Below are positions 56,207-64,000 of a stretch of 64,000 nt of DNA, piece by piece. Numbering within the stretch: position 1 is the stretch's first letter; every line of letters begins with the position of its first letter. The position numbers and the translations under genes were made by a program. The stretch covers positions 1 through 64,000 of the forward strand of contig JAKPNN010000003.1 in NCBI GenBank assembly GCA_029548365.1. The letters are read 5' to 3'. Source of the stretch: Chloroflexota bacterium. Lineage in GTDB: Bacteria; Chloroflexota; Anaerolineae; Anaerolineales; Anaerolineaceae. The notes under the pieces were generated by a model. That model saw only the letters and a program-made list of their open reading frames with translations. It did no database searches and was not told where the DNA came from.

Positions 56207-56260
56207 CCTCACCTAACAGCCCCGCTGGGGATGAGGGTCAGCATTATTCCTCCGCATCCC
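56207..56260. repeat. Right-hand bracketing repeat of the 112-bp array
   Basis: The segment repeats GGGGATGAGGGTCAGCATT and CCGCATCC as found at about 55566-55598. Its hairpin part is shortened to CAGCCCCGCTGGGG. It marks the right boundary of the array and was probably part of the same repeat family. Confidence 0.7.
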
Positions 56261-56312
56261 ATCAAAGAATCTTGAGAAACTGCTGGGCTTTCTCCTTTTC
56301 AGGTAAACAAGC

Positions 56313-56327
56313 TATAATAACCTCACT
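56313..56327 (+). promoter_or_regulatory. Putative -10 box directly before the CAP-LysM gene
   Basis: TATAAT (56313-56318) ends 9 bp before the ATG at 56328. No ribosome site lies between them. The gene is a third example of this arrangement in the window. Confidence 0.45.
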
Positions 56328-57296
56328 ATGCGTGAAAAACCGCAGCAGTTGATCCTGCTGATCCTGTTACTCATCCTGGTGTTTTTTATTCAGCCCCAAC
56401 CGGTACACGCCCAGGCCGGTTCAGCCGCGGATTTGATCAATGCGGTTAACCAGTTGCGTCAGAGCCAGGGGTTGGCTCCCTATACAGTCGATAGCTACCT
56501 GATGGGTTTTGCTCAAAGTCACAGCGATTACATGGCTTCAATCGGGCAATGGACGCACACACGCGCGGATGGGACAACTTCTTTTGACTATGGGATCAAA
56601 GAAAACGTTGCCATGGGCAGCAATATGTCCATCCAGCATTGTGTTTACACCATCTGGTCCGATTGGGTTCATCTGCAGACAATGACAGGTTATGCCTCAG
56701 GCACGGTTGGCGCAGGGGTGTCCAGCGCAAACGGGGTTGTTTATTACACCCTCAACGTTTTGCCAAACGAAACCGTGGTCAGGCAGCCAACCACCGTCAG
56801 CAGTGAAAACCCCCCGGCACAGCCTGCAGATTCCAGTCCATCCAGCCTGCTGGTTTCAGCCTCGCAGGTGGACATCGCCACACCCAACCCGGACGGGAGT
56901 GTCATCCATACAGTTCGCTACGGGGAAACATTGTGGGCGATCTCCGAAGCCTATGGCATCCCGATCGATCAAATTTTAACCAACACCGGATTAAGCCAGG
57001 GAACCACCCAGGTCTTTGAAGGACAGGACCTGGTCATCATTCCCCCGGCAGACCCGACTGCCACACCGACGATCACCGCCACCCCCACCCCATCCACCCC
57101 AACCCCCACCCAGCCGCGACCCACCATGACCCCTTTTCCAACTCGCACCCCCCTGCCAACGCCCACGCCGACCACGCCCCCTTCTGCGCTGCACAGGGCT
57201 CTTAGCAACGGGAAGAACCTCGGCCTGGGGTTAATTCTGGCCAGTGGCTTAGGCATCATCGTCGTTGTATACCTGGGTTTCCTTAAAAAACGATAA
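56328..57296 (+). CDS. Secreted CAP-domain and LysM protein with C-terminal membrane anchor
   Basis: A 322-residue surface protein. A signal peptide (about residues 8-30, cleaved after VHAQA) precedes a CAP/SCP-like domain (about 35-150, with AQSHSDYMASIG, WTHTRADG and ENVAMG). A LysM domain (about 195-240, with YGETLWAISEAYGIPIDQIL) binds peptidoglycan or chitin-like glycans. A Thr/Pro-rich linker follows, and a C-terminal transmembrane helix with basic tail (RR/KKR) anchors it. It therefore probably sits on the membrane and reaches into the wall. The role is unknown. Confidence 0.88.
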   Translation: MREKPQQLILLILLLILVFFIQPQPVHAQAGSAADLINAVNQLRQSQGLAPYTVDSYLMGFAQSHSDYMASIGQWTHTRADGTTSFDYGIKENVAMGSNMSIQHCVYTIWSDWVHLQTMTGYASGTVGAGVSSANGVVYYTLNVLPNETVVRQPTTVSSENPPAQPADSSPSSLLVSASQVDIATPNPDGSVIHTVRYGETLWAISEAYGIPIDQILTNTGLSQGTTQVFEGQDLVIIPPADPTATPTITATPTPSTPTPTQPRPTMTPFPTRTPLPTPTPTTPPSALHRALSNGKNLGLGLILASGLGIIVVVYLGFLKKR

Positions 57297-57312
57297 TCCC
57301 CCCATTTTCCCC

Positions 57313-57340
57313 TTGACAGAACTTAAAAAGCTGTGATACA
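57313..57340 (+). promoter_or_regulatory. Promoter of the GNAT-MFS leader
   Basis: A perfect TTGACA (57313-57318) is followed after 16 bp by GATACA (57335-57340), with TG just before it. Transcription would begin near 57347. It lies 16 bp after the CAP-LysM stop codon and gives a leader of about 370 nt. Confidence 0.7.
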
Positions 57341-57413
57341 CTTTTCCTGTTAATAATCATGCCTGCAGATCAGGCTAATCAGACAGAATTTTTTCAGAAA
57401 GGAAGGCACTCGC

Positions 57414-57512
57414 GTGAACAGAGCTCATTTTGACAATCATGTGTTGCGGTATCGTTCTGCCGATCCTTTCGGACGCGATCGCCAACCGCGGAGTGCGCCT
57501 ATTTTTAAGTAG
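57414..57512 (+). CDS. 32-codon leader peptide
   Basis: GTG start at 57414 with a strong AAGGAAGG Shine-Dalgarno ending 7 nt upstream; the frame runs 32 codons to TAG (57510-57512). The predicted peptide begins MNRAHFDNHVLRYRSADP and ends SAPIFK. It contains two Arg-X-Arg triplets, RYR and RDR, the pattern at which macrolides arrest ribosomes in known resistance leaders. It lies 22 nt before terminator hairpin A. It was not assigned by similarity. Confidence 0.6.
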   Translation: MNRAHFDNHVLRYRSADPFGRDRQPRSAPIFK

Positions 57513-57533
57513 CCTTACCTGAATCAGTACTTG

Positions 57534-57567
57534 GCCACGGGCAAACTCCAAACCCCGTGGCTTTTTT
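57534..57567 (+). terminator. Leader terminator A (attenuator)
   Basis: GCCACGGG (57534-57541) pairs with CCCGTGGC (57554-57561), followed by six T residues. It lies upstream of the first acetyltransferase gene, in the message of that gene. Its right arm together with T residues is also perfectly complementary over 12 nt to AAAAGCCACGGG (57609-57620), so an alternative fold would break it. Confidence 0.8.
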
Positions 57568-57608
57568 ATTCTTAACTCAGGATGAATAACCCAATTAGCC
57601 AGGAAGCC

Positions 57609-57646
57609 AAAAGCCACGGGATGACCCTCAGCTGACTGGCTTTTTT
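57609..57646 (+). terminator. Leader terminator B
   Basis: AAAAGCCA (57609-57616) pairs with TGGCTTTT (57637-57644), with an inner GGG/CCC, and is followed by T residues. Its left arm overlaps the segment that can disrupt terminator A. The three structures 1:2, 2:3 and 3:4 are thus mutually exclusive. Confidence 0.7.
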
Positions 57647-57718
57647 AGTTTTGAAAACGAAATCATGCCAGGCTGAACATAGAAACCATTACCGCTTGAA
57701 ATAGCTGGAGGAGAAATG

Positions 57719-58714
57719 ATGGAATCAAAAACAATCAAACGCCTGCGCCCCTTTACCCTGGCAGATGCACAGGCAGTGACGCACCTGTTTAATACCTGTT
57801 CACGGGCAACTACCGGGCATGATGAATTTGAGCTGGACAGCATGATCAACGACTGGAACACACCAGGTTTCGATTTTGAGAAAACGGTTCGTGTTTTAGA
57901 AAATGAGCAAGGCGAAATTATCGGCTACATTGAAGTTTGGGATAGCTCAGAGCCGCATGTCAACAAGTCCATGTATGGCTTGCTCCATCCTGATCATTGG
58001 GATGATGATCAGTATCGCGCCCTGTTAAGCTGGGCTGAAACCTGCGCCAGAGAACGCATTAGCCTGGCTCCCGATGGATCCCGGGTGGTTATGATGCAAT
58101 ATACACAAAACAAGGATTTGCGTCGTAAAAAAGCAATGGAAGCCTATGGGTTCAGCCTGGTCAGGCATTACTACCGGATGGGAATTGAGCTGGGGAGCAG
58201 TCCTCAATCCCCCATGTTCCCTGAAGGAATCAAGGTCATGACAATTGATATCAACACAGAACTCAAAGCGGCGTTGCTGGCATTGGATGACGGCTTTAAA
58301 GACCATTGGGGTCATGTTGAACGATCCATCGATGATCAACTGGTCCGATGGCAGCACTATTTACAAACCGACAAGGATTTTGACCCTACACTTTGGTTCT
58401 TAGCAAAATCGGAGGGGCAAATTGTGGGCCTCATTCGCTGCAATCCCAGAACTGTCGAGGACCCGCAAATGGGCTGGGTTTCTCAATTATGTGTCCGTCA
58501 GCCGTGGCGGCGCCAGGGCTTGGGGATGGCGTTATTACTGATGGCATTTGCCGAATTTCATCGCCGTGGGAACAAACGCGTCGGACTGATCGTTGATGCC
58601 GCCAGCATGACCAATGCGACTCGCCTGTATGAGAAAGCCGGCATGCACATCGCCCGACAATCCGATGCCTATGAATTTGAACTGCGCCCGGGTGAGCGTT
58701 TGGATACCACTTAG
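57719..58714 (+). CDS. Tandem-GNAT acetyltransferase (mycothiol-synthase-like architecture)
   Basis: A 331-residue protein built of two GNAT domains. The N-terminal one, from RLRPFTLADAQ, is degenerate. The C-terminal one has VSQLCVRQPWRRQGLGMALL, the acetyl-CoA-binding pattern, and a DDGFKDHWGHV motif. ATG at 57719 is preferred to the one at 57716 because GGAGG ends 7 nt upstream. It leads a GNAT-MFS-GNAT-MFS cluster behind an attenuator-like leader. A role in acetylating a drug or other small molecule is plausible but not shown. Confidence 0.82.
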   Translation: MESKTIKRLRPFTLADAQAVTHLFNTCSRATTGHDEFELDSMINDWNTPGFDFEKTVRVLENEQGEIIGYIEVWDSSEPHVNKSMYGLLHPDHWDDDQYRALLSWAETCARERISLAPDGSRVVMMQYTQNKDLRRKKAMEAYGFSLVRHYYRMGIELGSSPQSPMFPEGIKVMTIDINTELKAALLALDDGFKDHWGHVERSIDDQLVRWQHYLQTDKDFDPTLWFLAKSEGQIVGLIRCNPRTVEDPQMGWVSQLCVRQPWRRQGLGMALLLMAFAEFHRRGNKRVGLIVDAASMTNATRLYEKAGMHIARQSDAYEFELRPGERLDTT

Positions 58715-58771
58715 ACAAAACCCGCTATGAACAAAGCGACAAAAGCAAGTCATTAAGGACATTAAAACTTC

Positions 58772-60046
58772 ATGGAAACAACAAACACGACATCACAGAA
58801 GAAAACAAAACAGCGCATCCTTTCCAACACCCTGATTGTGTTTATGGTGGCGATGGTATTCGCCAACATTGCCGGTGAAATGTACATGACCATGCTGCCG
58901 CTGTATATGCGCTACCTGGGCGCAGATGTGGTTCAAATTGGCGTATTCTTCACTGTCTCACAAATTATTCCCCTGATCCTGCAGGTGCTGGGGGGCTGGG
59001 TTTCTGATACCATCGGGCGTTTGCGGAGTGTAGCCCTGGGCAGCGTGATCGGTCTGGGTGCGTACATCAGTCCGATCTTTGTGCCTACATGGCAGTGGCT
59101 CTACCTGACAGAGGGCCTGAATGCCATGACACGTTCGCTGATTGGCCCCAGCTTCGGCGCCTTTATCGCTGAAGAGACCAGTGAAGAGCACCGCGGCAAG
59201 GTTTACGGCATTACCGATACCATCTACTCCGTGGTGACGGTGATCGGGCCTCCGCTGGCAGGCTGGCTGGCGGATACTTATGGATTCCGGATCATGTTGA
59301 CCGTTGCTGCTGGCATTTATGTTTGCGCCACGATCATCCGCGTGTTCCTGTCAAAAATTGCTGGTAAAAGAGATTCGGATATTTCTCGAGAAAGCTTCTC
59401 GTTTAAAACAATGGGAAACAACTTTAAAACCATTTTTGGGTTAGCGATCGCTGGCGGCGTGCTCACTTGGTTGTTGCTCACCGACGGTGTTCGCGATATC
59501 GCCTTTTCACTCTCATTCCGTTTGATGCCGGTTTACCTGGAAGACATCGCTGGTCTTAATTTGCAGCAAATTGGCTGGCTGACCTCCTTCTTTGGCATCG
59601 CCATGATGGTGACCACCATCCCCGCAGGCTGGTTTGCAGACCGGTTCAGCGAGCGTGCCGCCATCGCCCTGGGGTTTATCCTGGAATTCGTGGCGCTGGT
59701 AATGATGATCAACGTGGATGCCTTCATCGGTTTCGCCGCTGCCTGGATCATTTTTGGTGTGGGCGTTGGGTTGCTCTCCCCGGCTTATCAATCGCTGCTC
59801 AGCAAGGCGCTGCCAGAAAGGTTGCTTGGTACAGGATTTGGGCTGATCCACGCCAGCCTAGGCGTTTTCTCTCTACCCGCCCCAGCCATCGGATCCTTCC
59901 TGTGGAAGGCCATCAGCCCGCAAGCGCCCTTTTATATCACGGCTGTTTTTGCCCTCATCACCGTGATCCCGGCATGGCTGAAGTTCAAGCTGAGCGCACA
60001 CGATTTAGAACGAGCAGCACAGGCTAATGGCAATCATCAGCGCTAA
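58772..60046 (+). CDS. MFS transporter, drug-efflux type
   Basis: A 424-residue membrane protein with twelve hydrophobic helices. The loop between helices 2 and 3 has GGWVSDTIGRLRSVALGS, the MFS signature A, and the second half repeats it as AGWFADRFSERAAIALG. A short cytoplasmic tail with EHDLERAAQ-like charge follows. The family exports small molecules using the proton gradient. It lies 57 bp after the first acetyltransferase gene, so they probably form one unit. The substrate is not readable from the sequence. Confidence 0.9.
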   Translation: METTNTTSQKKTKQRILSNTLIVFMVAMVFANIAGEMYMTMLPLYMRYLGADVVQIGVFFTVSQIIPLILQVLGGWVSDTIGRLRSVALGSVIGLGAYISPIFVPTWQWLYLTEGLNAMTRSLIGPSFGAFIAEETSEEHRGKVYGITDTIYSVVTVIGPPLAGWLADTYGFRIMLTVAAGIYVCATIIRVFLSKIAGKRDSDISRESFSFKTMGNNFKTIFGLAIAGGVLTWLLLTDGVRDIAFSLSFRLMPVYLEDIAGLNLQQIGWLTSFFGIAMMVTTIPAGWFADRFSERAAIALGFILEFVALVMMINVDAFIGFAAAWIIFGVGVGLLSPAYQSLLSKALPERLLGTGFGLIHASLGVFSLPAPAIGSFLWKAISPQAPFYITAVFALITVIPAWLKFKLSAHDLERAAQANGNHQR

Positions 60047-60255
60047 AACCGCTTTGAGCATGCTTGTTGGTTCTGCAGGGCTGGACGAAACAGACCTGGA
60101 TCGGGTTGATTGCCCGGGTTGGATTTGTTCCCAAAAACAAGGTGAGGTTTGCCGCTTCCCGGATCGTCAACTCTCCCTGTTCTGTGGGGGTGCCCATCGT
60201 CCAGCCCTGCAGGTTTATTCAAATAATTGTTATGAAAGTAAATGGTGGCATACTG

Positions 60256-61260
60256 ATGAAGAAACTTGAAATTTTAATCGCATCTCCTCCGAAAATCGAC
60301 GGGCTTCGTTTTCGCAAGTTTGACGGCGAGCGTGATTTTCCAGCGATGCTGCACATCATCGAGGCTGCAGCAATTGCAGACCAGCAGAAAATCGGGGAAA
60401 CCCTGGCTGACATTAAACACACCTATACCCACCTGACAAATTGTGACCCTTACCAGGATATGATCATAGCTGAAATTAATGGTGAGCCGGTTGCCTATTC
60501 TCGGGTCGAATGGTGGCAGGAAGAAGATCCAACAGTGCGGGTTTATGGGTATTTCGTCAACCTTCTTCCGGAATGGCGCGGCCAGGGGATTGAGACTGCG
60601 GTTTTCGGTTGGAGCGAAGCACGGCTGAAGGACATTGCGGCTGAGCATCCACAGGAGATGCCAAAGTATTTCCAAATCGGCAGCAGCGAATCCAAAGCCT
60701 GGCTCAACGAGGTCGTAGAATCCCTGGGCTTTGCTGCTGAACGCTATTTTGTCGAGATGTCTCGCACCCTCGAAGATCTCCCCGCAGCCGAATTGCCCGC
60801 CGGTATTGAAGTGCGCCCCGTAATCAAAGGTCAGGAACGGAAAATATGGGAAGCCTCGTGCGAAGCATTCCGTGACCATTGGGGTTATGTTCAACCGGAA
60901 GACCAACATTACCAAGAGTATGCAAGTTCAAAATATTTCCAGCCGGATTTGTGGCAGGTAGCATGGCATGAAGATGAGGTCGTTGCTTGCGTGCTCAACT
61001 ATATCGATCACGACTATAACCAGAAAAATCAGTGCCTGCGCGGATGGACGGAAGATATTTCCACCCAAAGAAAATGGCGTAAACGAGGCATCGCCACTGC
61101 CCTGATCCTGCGCTCTCTGCACATGCACAAAGCTTTGGGTATGACCGAAGTCGCTCTGGGCGTCGATACCAACAGCATCTCCGGCGCGCTTGATTTATAT
61201 CAAAACCTCGGCTATCACATCGATAAGACCTACATCCAGTATCGAAAGCCGCTGGCATAG
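60256..61260 (+). CDS. Second tandem-GNAT acetyltransferase
   Basis: A 334-residue protein from the ATG at 60256, with GGTGG 8 nt upstream. An ATG at 60232 gives 8 more residues, and a longer in-frame extension to 60064 overlaps nothing conserved. Two GNAT domains are present: the first contains VNLLPEWRGQGIETAVFGW and the second STQRKWRKRGIATALILRSL, both acetyl-CoA motifs. The sequence EAFRDHWGYV corresponds to FKDHWGHV in the first acetyltransferase of the cluster, so the two are distant paralogues. Confidence 0.82.
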   Translation: MKKLEILIASPPKIDGLRFRKFDGERDFPAMLHIIEAAAIADQQKIGETLADIKHTYTHLTNCDPYQDMIIAEINGEPVAYSRVEWWQEEDPTVRVYGYFVNLLPEWRGQGIETAVFGWSEARLKDIAAEHPQEMPKYFQIGSSESKAWLNEVVESLGFAAERYFVEMSRTLEDLPAAELPAGIEVRPVIKGQERKIWEASCEAFRDHWGYVQPEDQHYQEYASSKYFQPDLWQVAWHEDEVVACVLNYIDHDYNQKNQCLRGWTEDISTQRKWRKRGIATALILRSLHMHKALGMTEVALGVDTNSISGALDLYQNLGYHIDKTYIQYRKPLA

Positions 61261-61284
61261 AGCGTTGAAAGCACGGGAATCAAA

Positions 61285-61322
61285 AAGTGACGTTCGGGAC
61301 AGCCGCCTGACGGGCGTCACTT
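61285..61322. terminator. Hairpin between the second acetyltransferase and second MFS gene
   Basis: AAGTGACG (61285-61292) pairs with CGTCACTT (61315-61322), with inner CGGG repeats. A pyrimidine-rich tract follows rather than pure T, so termination is uncertain. Confidence 0.45.
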
Positions 61323-61386
61323 CTTCCCCTGACTGTGATCATGGTAGAATCAATTCCGACATTCATAGCAACCACAGCAACAAGCG

Positions 61387-62610
61387 ATGTCCTTTAAATT
61401 AAACCGTAACGCCAAACTGTTTTTATTATCCACACTGCTGTACGGGTTCTCCTTCAGCGTGTGGGAATTGTTTTTTAATCTCTATATCCTCTCCCTGGGA
61501 TTTAACAATGACGTGCTCGGTCTGATCCGCTCAGCGACGCCATTAGCTGCGCTCCTGCTGGGTCTGCCGCTGGGGTTGTTGTCCGATCGGATTGGTCGGC
61601 GGACAAGCATGTTGATCGGTCTGGGCATCGATTTAGTGGGCATGTTCATGCAGATCAGGCTGCCCAACCCGGTCCCGATCTTTTTCTTTGGGATGTTCCA
61701 GGGCGCCGGTTTTATGCTCTACAGCGTCTCACATCCGCCCTTCATGATGACTCTCAGCAAAAAAGAAAACCAGGCCATGATCTTTGGCTTGAATGTTGGC
61801 CTGCTGACCGTGGCAACCACCATCGGCAACCTGGCCGCCGGGCAGATGCCCGCCTTGCTTGAACGCTGGCTGAATATTGCCCAGGACACGCCTGCTTCTT
61901 ATCAGTGGGTGATCACCGCGGGCATTCTGCTGGCTGCCACCAGCCTGGTACCGGTATTCCTTATCAGGGAAAACAAGACGAACGCGAACAACAAGCAATC
62001 CAGGCCCCCGCTAAGCGCAATCATCCGCGAGCTCACCTCCCGGCCGGTCGTCCGCCAGTTGACCATAATCAACCTGATCCAGGGTTTTGGCGCTGCATTA
62101 CTGATACCCTATCTGAACGTGTTTTTGCGCGGCAAATTCAACATCAGTGACGATTTGCTGGGCTTGATCTTTAGTATTTCATCCCTGTTCGTCTTCCTGG
62201 GTACATTGATCTCTCCCTGGTTAGCCAGAATAACCCGCAGCCGGATCATCCCAACAGCAGTCACGCAGAGCCTCAGCCTGGTATTTTTGTTTTCACTGGG
62301 TTTCTCGCCCTTACAATGGCTGGCGGCTGTCAGCTTGCTGTTTAGAAATGTGTTAATGCAAATGGCCACACCCCTGCTGGATAATTTCGCCATGCTCGTC
62401 AGTCAACCTGAAGAGCAGGGGGCAGTTGCCGGCATACGCGGCATCGGGTGGCAGGCGGGGCAGGTTGTCGGGGTATTGATTTCTGGCTTGGTTCAAACAC
62501 GTTTTGGGTTTTCGCCCCTCTTTTTTGCCACCGGGTTGCTTTATGTCATCACCATCATCCTCACCTGGGTATACTTTCGCCCCCTGGAAAAGGATTTACC
62601 CTTCGGGTGA
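61387..62610 (+). CDS. Second MFS transporter
   Basis: A 407-residue protein of about twelve helices, with LGLLSDRIGRRTSMLIGLG as MFS signature A between helices 2 and 3. The central loop is basic and hydrophilic (RENKTNANNKQSRP). No close similarity to the first MFS protein is seen beyond the family. A TAGAAT box lies at 61345-61350 before the ATG, so it may have its own promoter in addition to read-through. The presence of two pumps and two acetyltransferases in alternation is unusual. Confidence 0.9.
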   Translation: MSFKLNRNAKLFLLSTLLYGFSFSVWELFFNLYILSLGFNNDVLGLIRSATPLAALLLGLPLGLLSDRIGRRTSMLIGLGIDLVGMFMQIRLPNPVPIFFFGMFQGAGFMLYSVSHPPFMMTLSKKENQAMIFGLNVGLLTVATTIGNLAAGQMPALLERWLNIAQDTPASYQWVITAGILLAATSLVPVFLIRENKTNANNKQSRPPLSAIIRELTSRPVVRQLTIINLIQGFGAALLIPYLNVFLRGKFNISDDLLGLIFSISSLFVFLGTLISPWLARITRSRIIPTAVTQSLSLVFLFSLGFSPLQWLAAVSLLFRNVLMQMATPLLDNFAMLVSQPEEQGAVAGIRGIGWQAGQVVGVLISGLVQTRFGFSPLFFATGLLYVITIILTWVYFRPLEKDLPFG

Positions 62611-62835
62611 TAAACACAAACCCATCACCTTCAGCGTCGTGCAGATCCGCAAATACCTGGTCGGATCAAAAAGTCTGATCTTCCTGATGGGTTGACAGCA
62701 GTTACTAATTAACCCTCGGCGCCGTCTCCCCGTGTAAGCACAATCACAATCAACCCCAATTTGCAATCCTCACAACTCTGAGGGCATCGTTCAGGCACAA
62801 GGCTGCCCTGATCATGCCTGAACACCCAATAAGGA

Positions 62836-64000
62836 TTAACTTTCGGCAACCACAATGAGTTTGTCCTCCCCGGTAAAACATATGGCTTCGGATTTTTTCG
62901 GGTTCAGCACAATGCCATAGTTTTTTTCCGGGTTATCATGCTCTCGAGTAATGCGATAGCCCATGGCAATTTCGTTTTTACGCTTGGCTGACTCAATCAG
63001 CGTGAAAAAATTAACCGGTGTTTCAAGTACAACATATTGACCTATCGGTTTAAGATATATTTCACTTCCTTCTGGATCGAAGAGATCCGTAAAAACCGCG
63101 TTCAACGCCTTCTGTTCAGCGATTTGAGAGAACATCAAGCTGATCAATTTGTCACTGACAATGAAATCATCAGCCTTCGCAATTTCTGCCAGGTTGCGGT
63201 TTCGCACATCAAGCATTTCGGTTGTGATAGAGTATTTGATTTTCGGGTTTTTCACCGCAATATCCCTGAGATGCAGCAAAGTAATCAGCGTATGCGCATC
63301 CGCCACCTGAGCCGGCAAACATTCAGAATAACAGAGCACAATGATCTCATCAAAGTTTTCTAAAGCCAACTGGTCTAAAAGCGCCCGGTCTGCCGTATCA
63401 CCGACCTGGTGGGAGACGCTTAAGTTTTTACACCCCTCCAGTTCAAACCCTTTCAAACAATCCCCTAAGTCCAAATTGCATACGATCTTCACAATCGATT
63501 GAGGAGCAACATATTGATCCAATTCTTTCACGATGAGCGGTCCACGCCAATTCCAGCCTAAGATCAATATTTTTTCCGGGTCGGCTGGTTGCGGCTCAAT
63601 CGTTACAATTTTCTCTTCTTCAACAAGCGGCTTGATTGAATAATCCGGAAAGATTTGATCATCATCCTCAGCCAGCAGAAACAGTTGATCACCCTCTTCC
63701 AGGATGCCATCCATCTCCGGGTTGAGTTCAGGTATTCTTCCCTTTTTCCACAACCCCATCACCGCATTTTTCTCAAACAAAGGCAAAGTGTCGCCAAATT
63801 TTTTTCCAATCAGTTGCGGATCCTGGTAAAAATAGATTTCATCACCAGCAAAATCCAGTAAATCTGTGTAGATAATCGAAAGCCCTGGTTGCCGGCAGGT
63901 TAGAGCGATAACCTTGGCGATGATATCCCCGGTTAATAGCCACTCAATCTGATCGCCTCCGATCAACTCGGCAACCTGCTTGTTTTTCAGATCATGCAAT
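62836..64000 (-). CDS. CASTOR/POLLUX-type ion-channel NAD-binding protein (truncated at window edge)
   Basis: A partial gene; the N-terminal part, including any membrane channel domain, lies beyond 64000. The visible 387 residues include a Rossmann-like segment EKILILGWNWRGPLIVKEL, then NFDEIIVLCYSECLPAQVADAHTL, and two regulatory-type beta domains. This resembles the C-terminal RCK-like half of CASTOR/POLLUX ion channels or the similar bacterial lipoprotein-like channel proteins. It would sense a nucleotide or ion. Downstream, on the plus strand, the second MFS gene ends convergently with it. Confidence 0.75.
   Translation of the reverse strand, partial: LHDLKNKQVAELIGGDQIEWLLTGDIIAKVIALTCRQPGLSIIYTDLLDFAGDEIYFYQDPQLIGKKFGDTLPLFEKNAVMGLWKKGRIPELNPEMDGILEEGDQLFLLAEDDDQIFPDYSIKPLVEEEKIVTIEPQPADPEKILILGWNWRGPLIVKELDQYVAPQSIVKIVCNLDLGDCLKGFELEGCKNLSVSHQVGDTADRALLDQLALENFDEIIVLCYSECLPAQVADAHTLITLLHLRDIAVKNPKIKYSITTEMLDVRNRNLAEIAKADDFIVSDKLISLMFSQIAEQKALNAVFTDLFDPEGSEIYLKPIGQYVVLETPVNFFTLIESAKRKNEIAMGYRITREHDNPEKNYGIVLNPKKSEAICFTGEDKLIVVAES

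Noticed and set aside
60064-60255. N-terminal extension of the second acetyltransferase
   Set aside because: The 64 extra residues are not GNAT-like and overlap an out-of-frame region after the MFS stop. ATG at 60256 has a plausible ribosome site.

Overview
The window looks like a chromosomal segment of a Chloroflexota bacterium, most likely of the class Anaerolineae. This is inferred from gene content and style, not from a marker gene. The supporting features are a DUF2298-type polytopic membrane protein, an ECF vitamin-type transporter, LCP and CdaA/CdaR envelope genes of a cell without obvious outer-membrane machinery, short sigma70-type promoters placed directly before start codons, and moderate GC with an AT-rich island. 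No rRNA, tRNA, CRISPR array or complete insertion sequence was recognised.

Layout. 0-6 kb: methionine sulfoxide repair (msrB-msrA), a NYN nuclease-like protein, a ppGpp-hydrolase-like HD protein, a DUF2804 protein, and a Crp-type regulator followed by a ferredoxin and a hemerythrin/PAS sensor. 6-10.4 kb (minus strand): a GH38 alpha-mannosidase and a phosphofructokinase-family protein that has lost catalytic residues. 10.4-15.1 kb: an ECF transporter operon (S, fused double ATPase, T) ending in a SAM hydrolase, behind a predicted leader of about 260 nt. 15.4-23.3 kb: YjbQ, a YgiQ radical SAM protein, an SMI1/KNR4 protein overlapping a papain-like protein, GltX and a DUF2298 protein. 23.7-32.8 kb: a sensor ATPase lacking a clear phosphoacceptor His, an LCP protein, a catalytically degenerate tyrosine-recombinase-like protein, TilS, a CoaE fusion, and the cyclic-di-AMP pair CdaA-CdaR.

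33-46.4 kb (minus strand): a LacI-controlled carbohydrate island. In transcription order it holds the regulator, a binding protein, two permeases, a 2-hydroxyacid dehydrogenase, a DapA/NanA-family aldolase and a histone-deacetylase-fold amidohydrolase. After a 295-bp AT-rich gap come an unrecognised 400-residue protein, a CMP-KDO synthetase-like enzyme, a YhcH-type protein, a ribulokinase-like kinase and a fucose-isomerase-like protein. A 45-bp near-perfect palindrome overlaps the consensus promoter of the regulator. This gene combination matches no pathway I can name and is one of two strong candidates for something undescribed.

46.8-54.2 kb: housekeeping genes (Der, LepB, a PIN-TRAM protein, CysS, RlmB, SerS). 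54.5-57.3 kb: a membrane protein with an internal duplication, five copies of a 112-bp hairpin repeat bracketed by another repeat, and a CAP-LysM surface protein. 57.3-62.6 kb: the second strong candidate, a leader with a consensus promoter, a 32-codon leader peptide and overlapping terminator/antiterminator segments, upstream of an alternating GNAT-MFS-GNAT-MFS cluster. It resembles an inducible resistance attenuator. The window ends in a truncated ion-channel-type NAD-binding protein.
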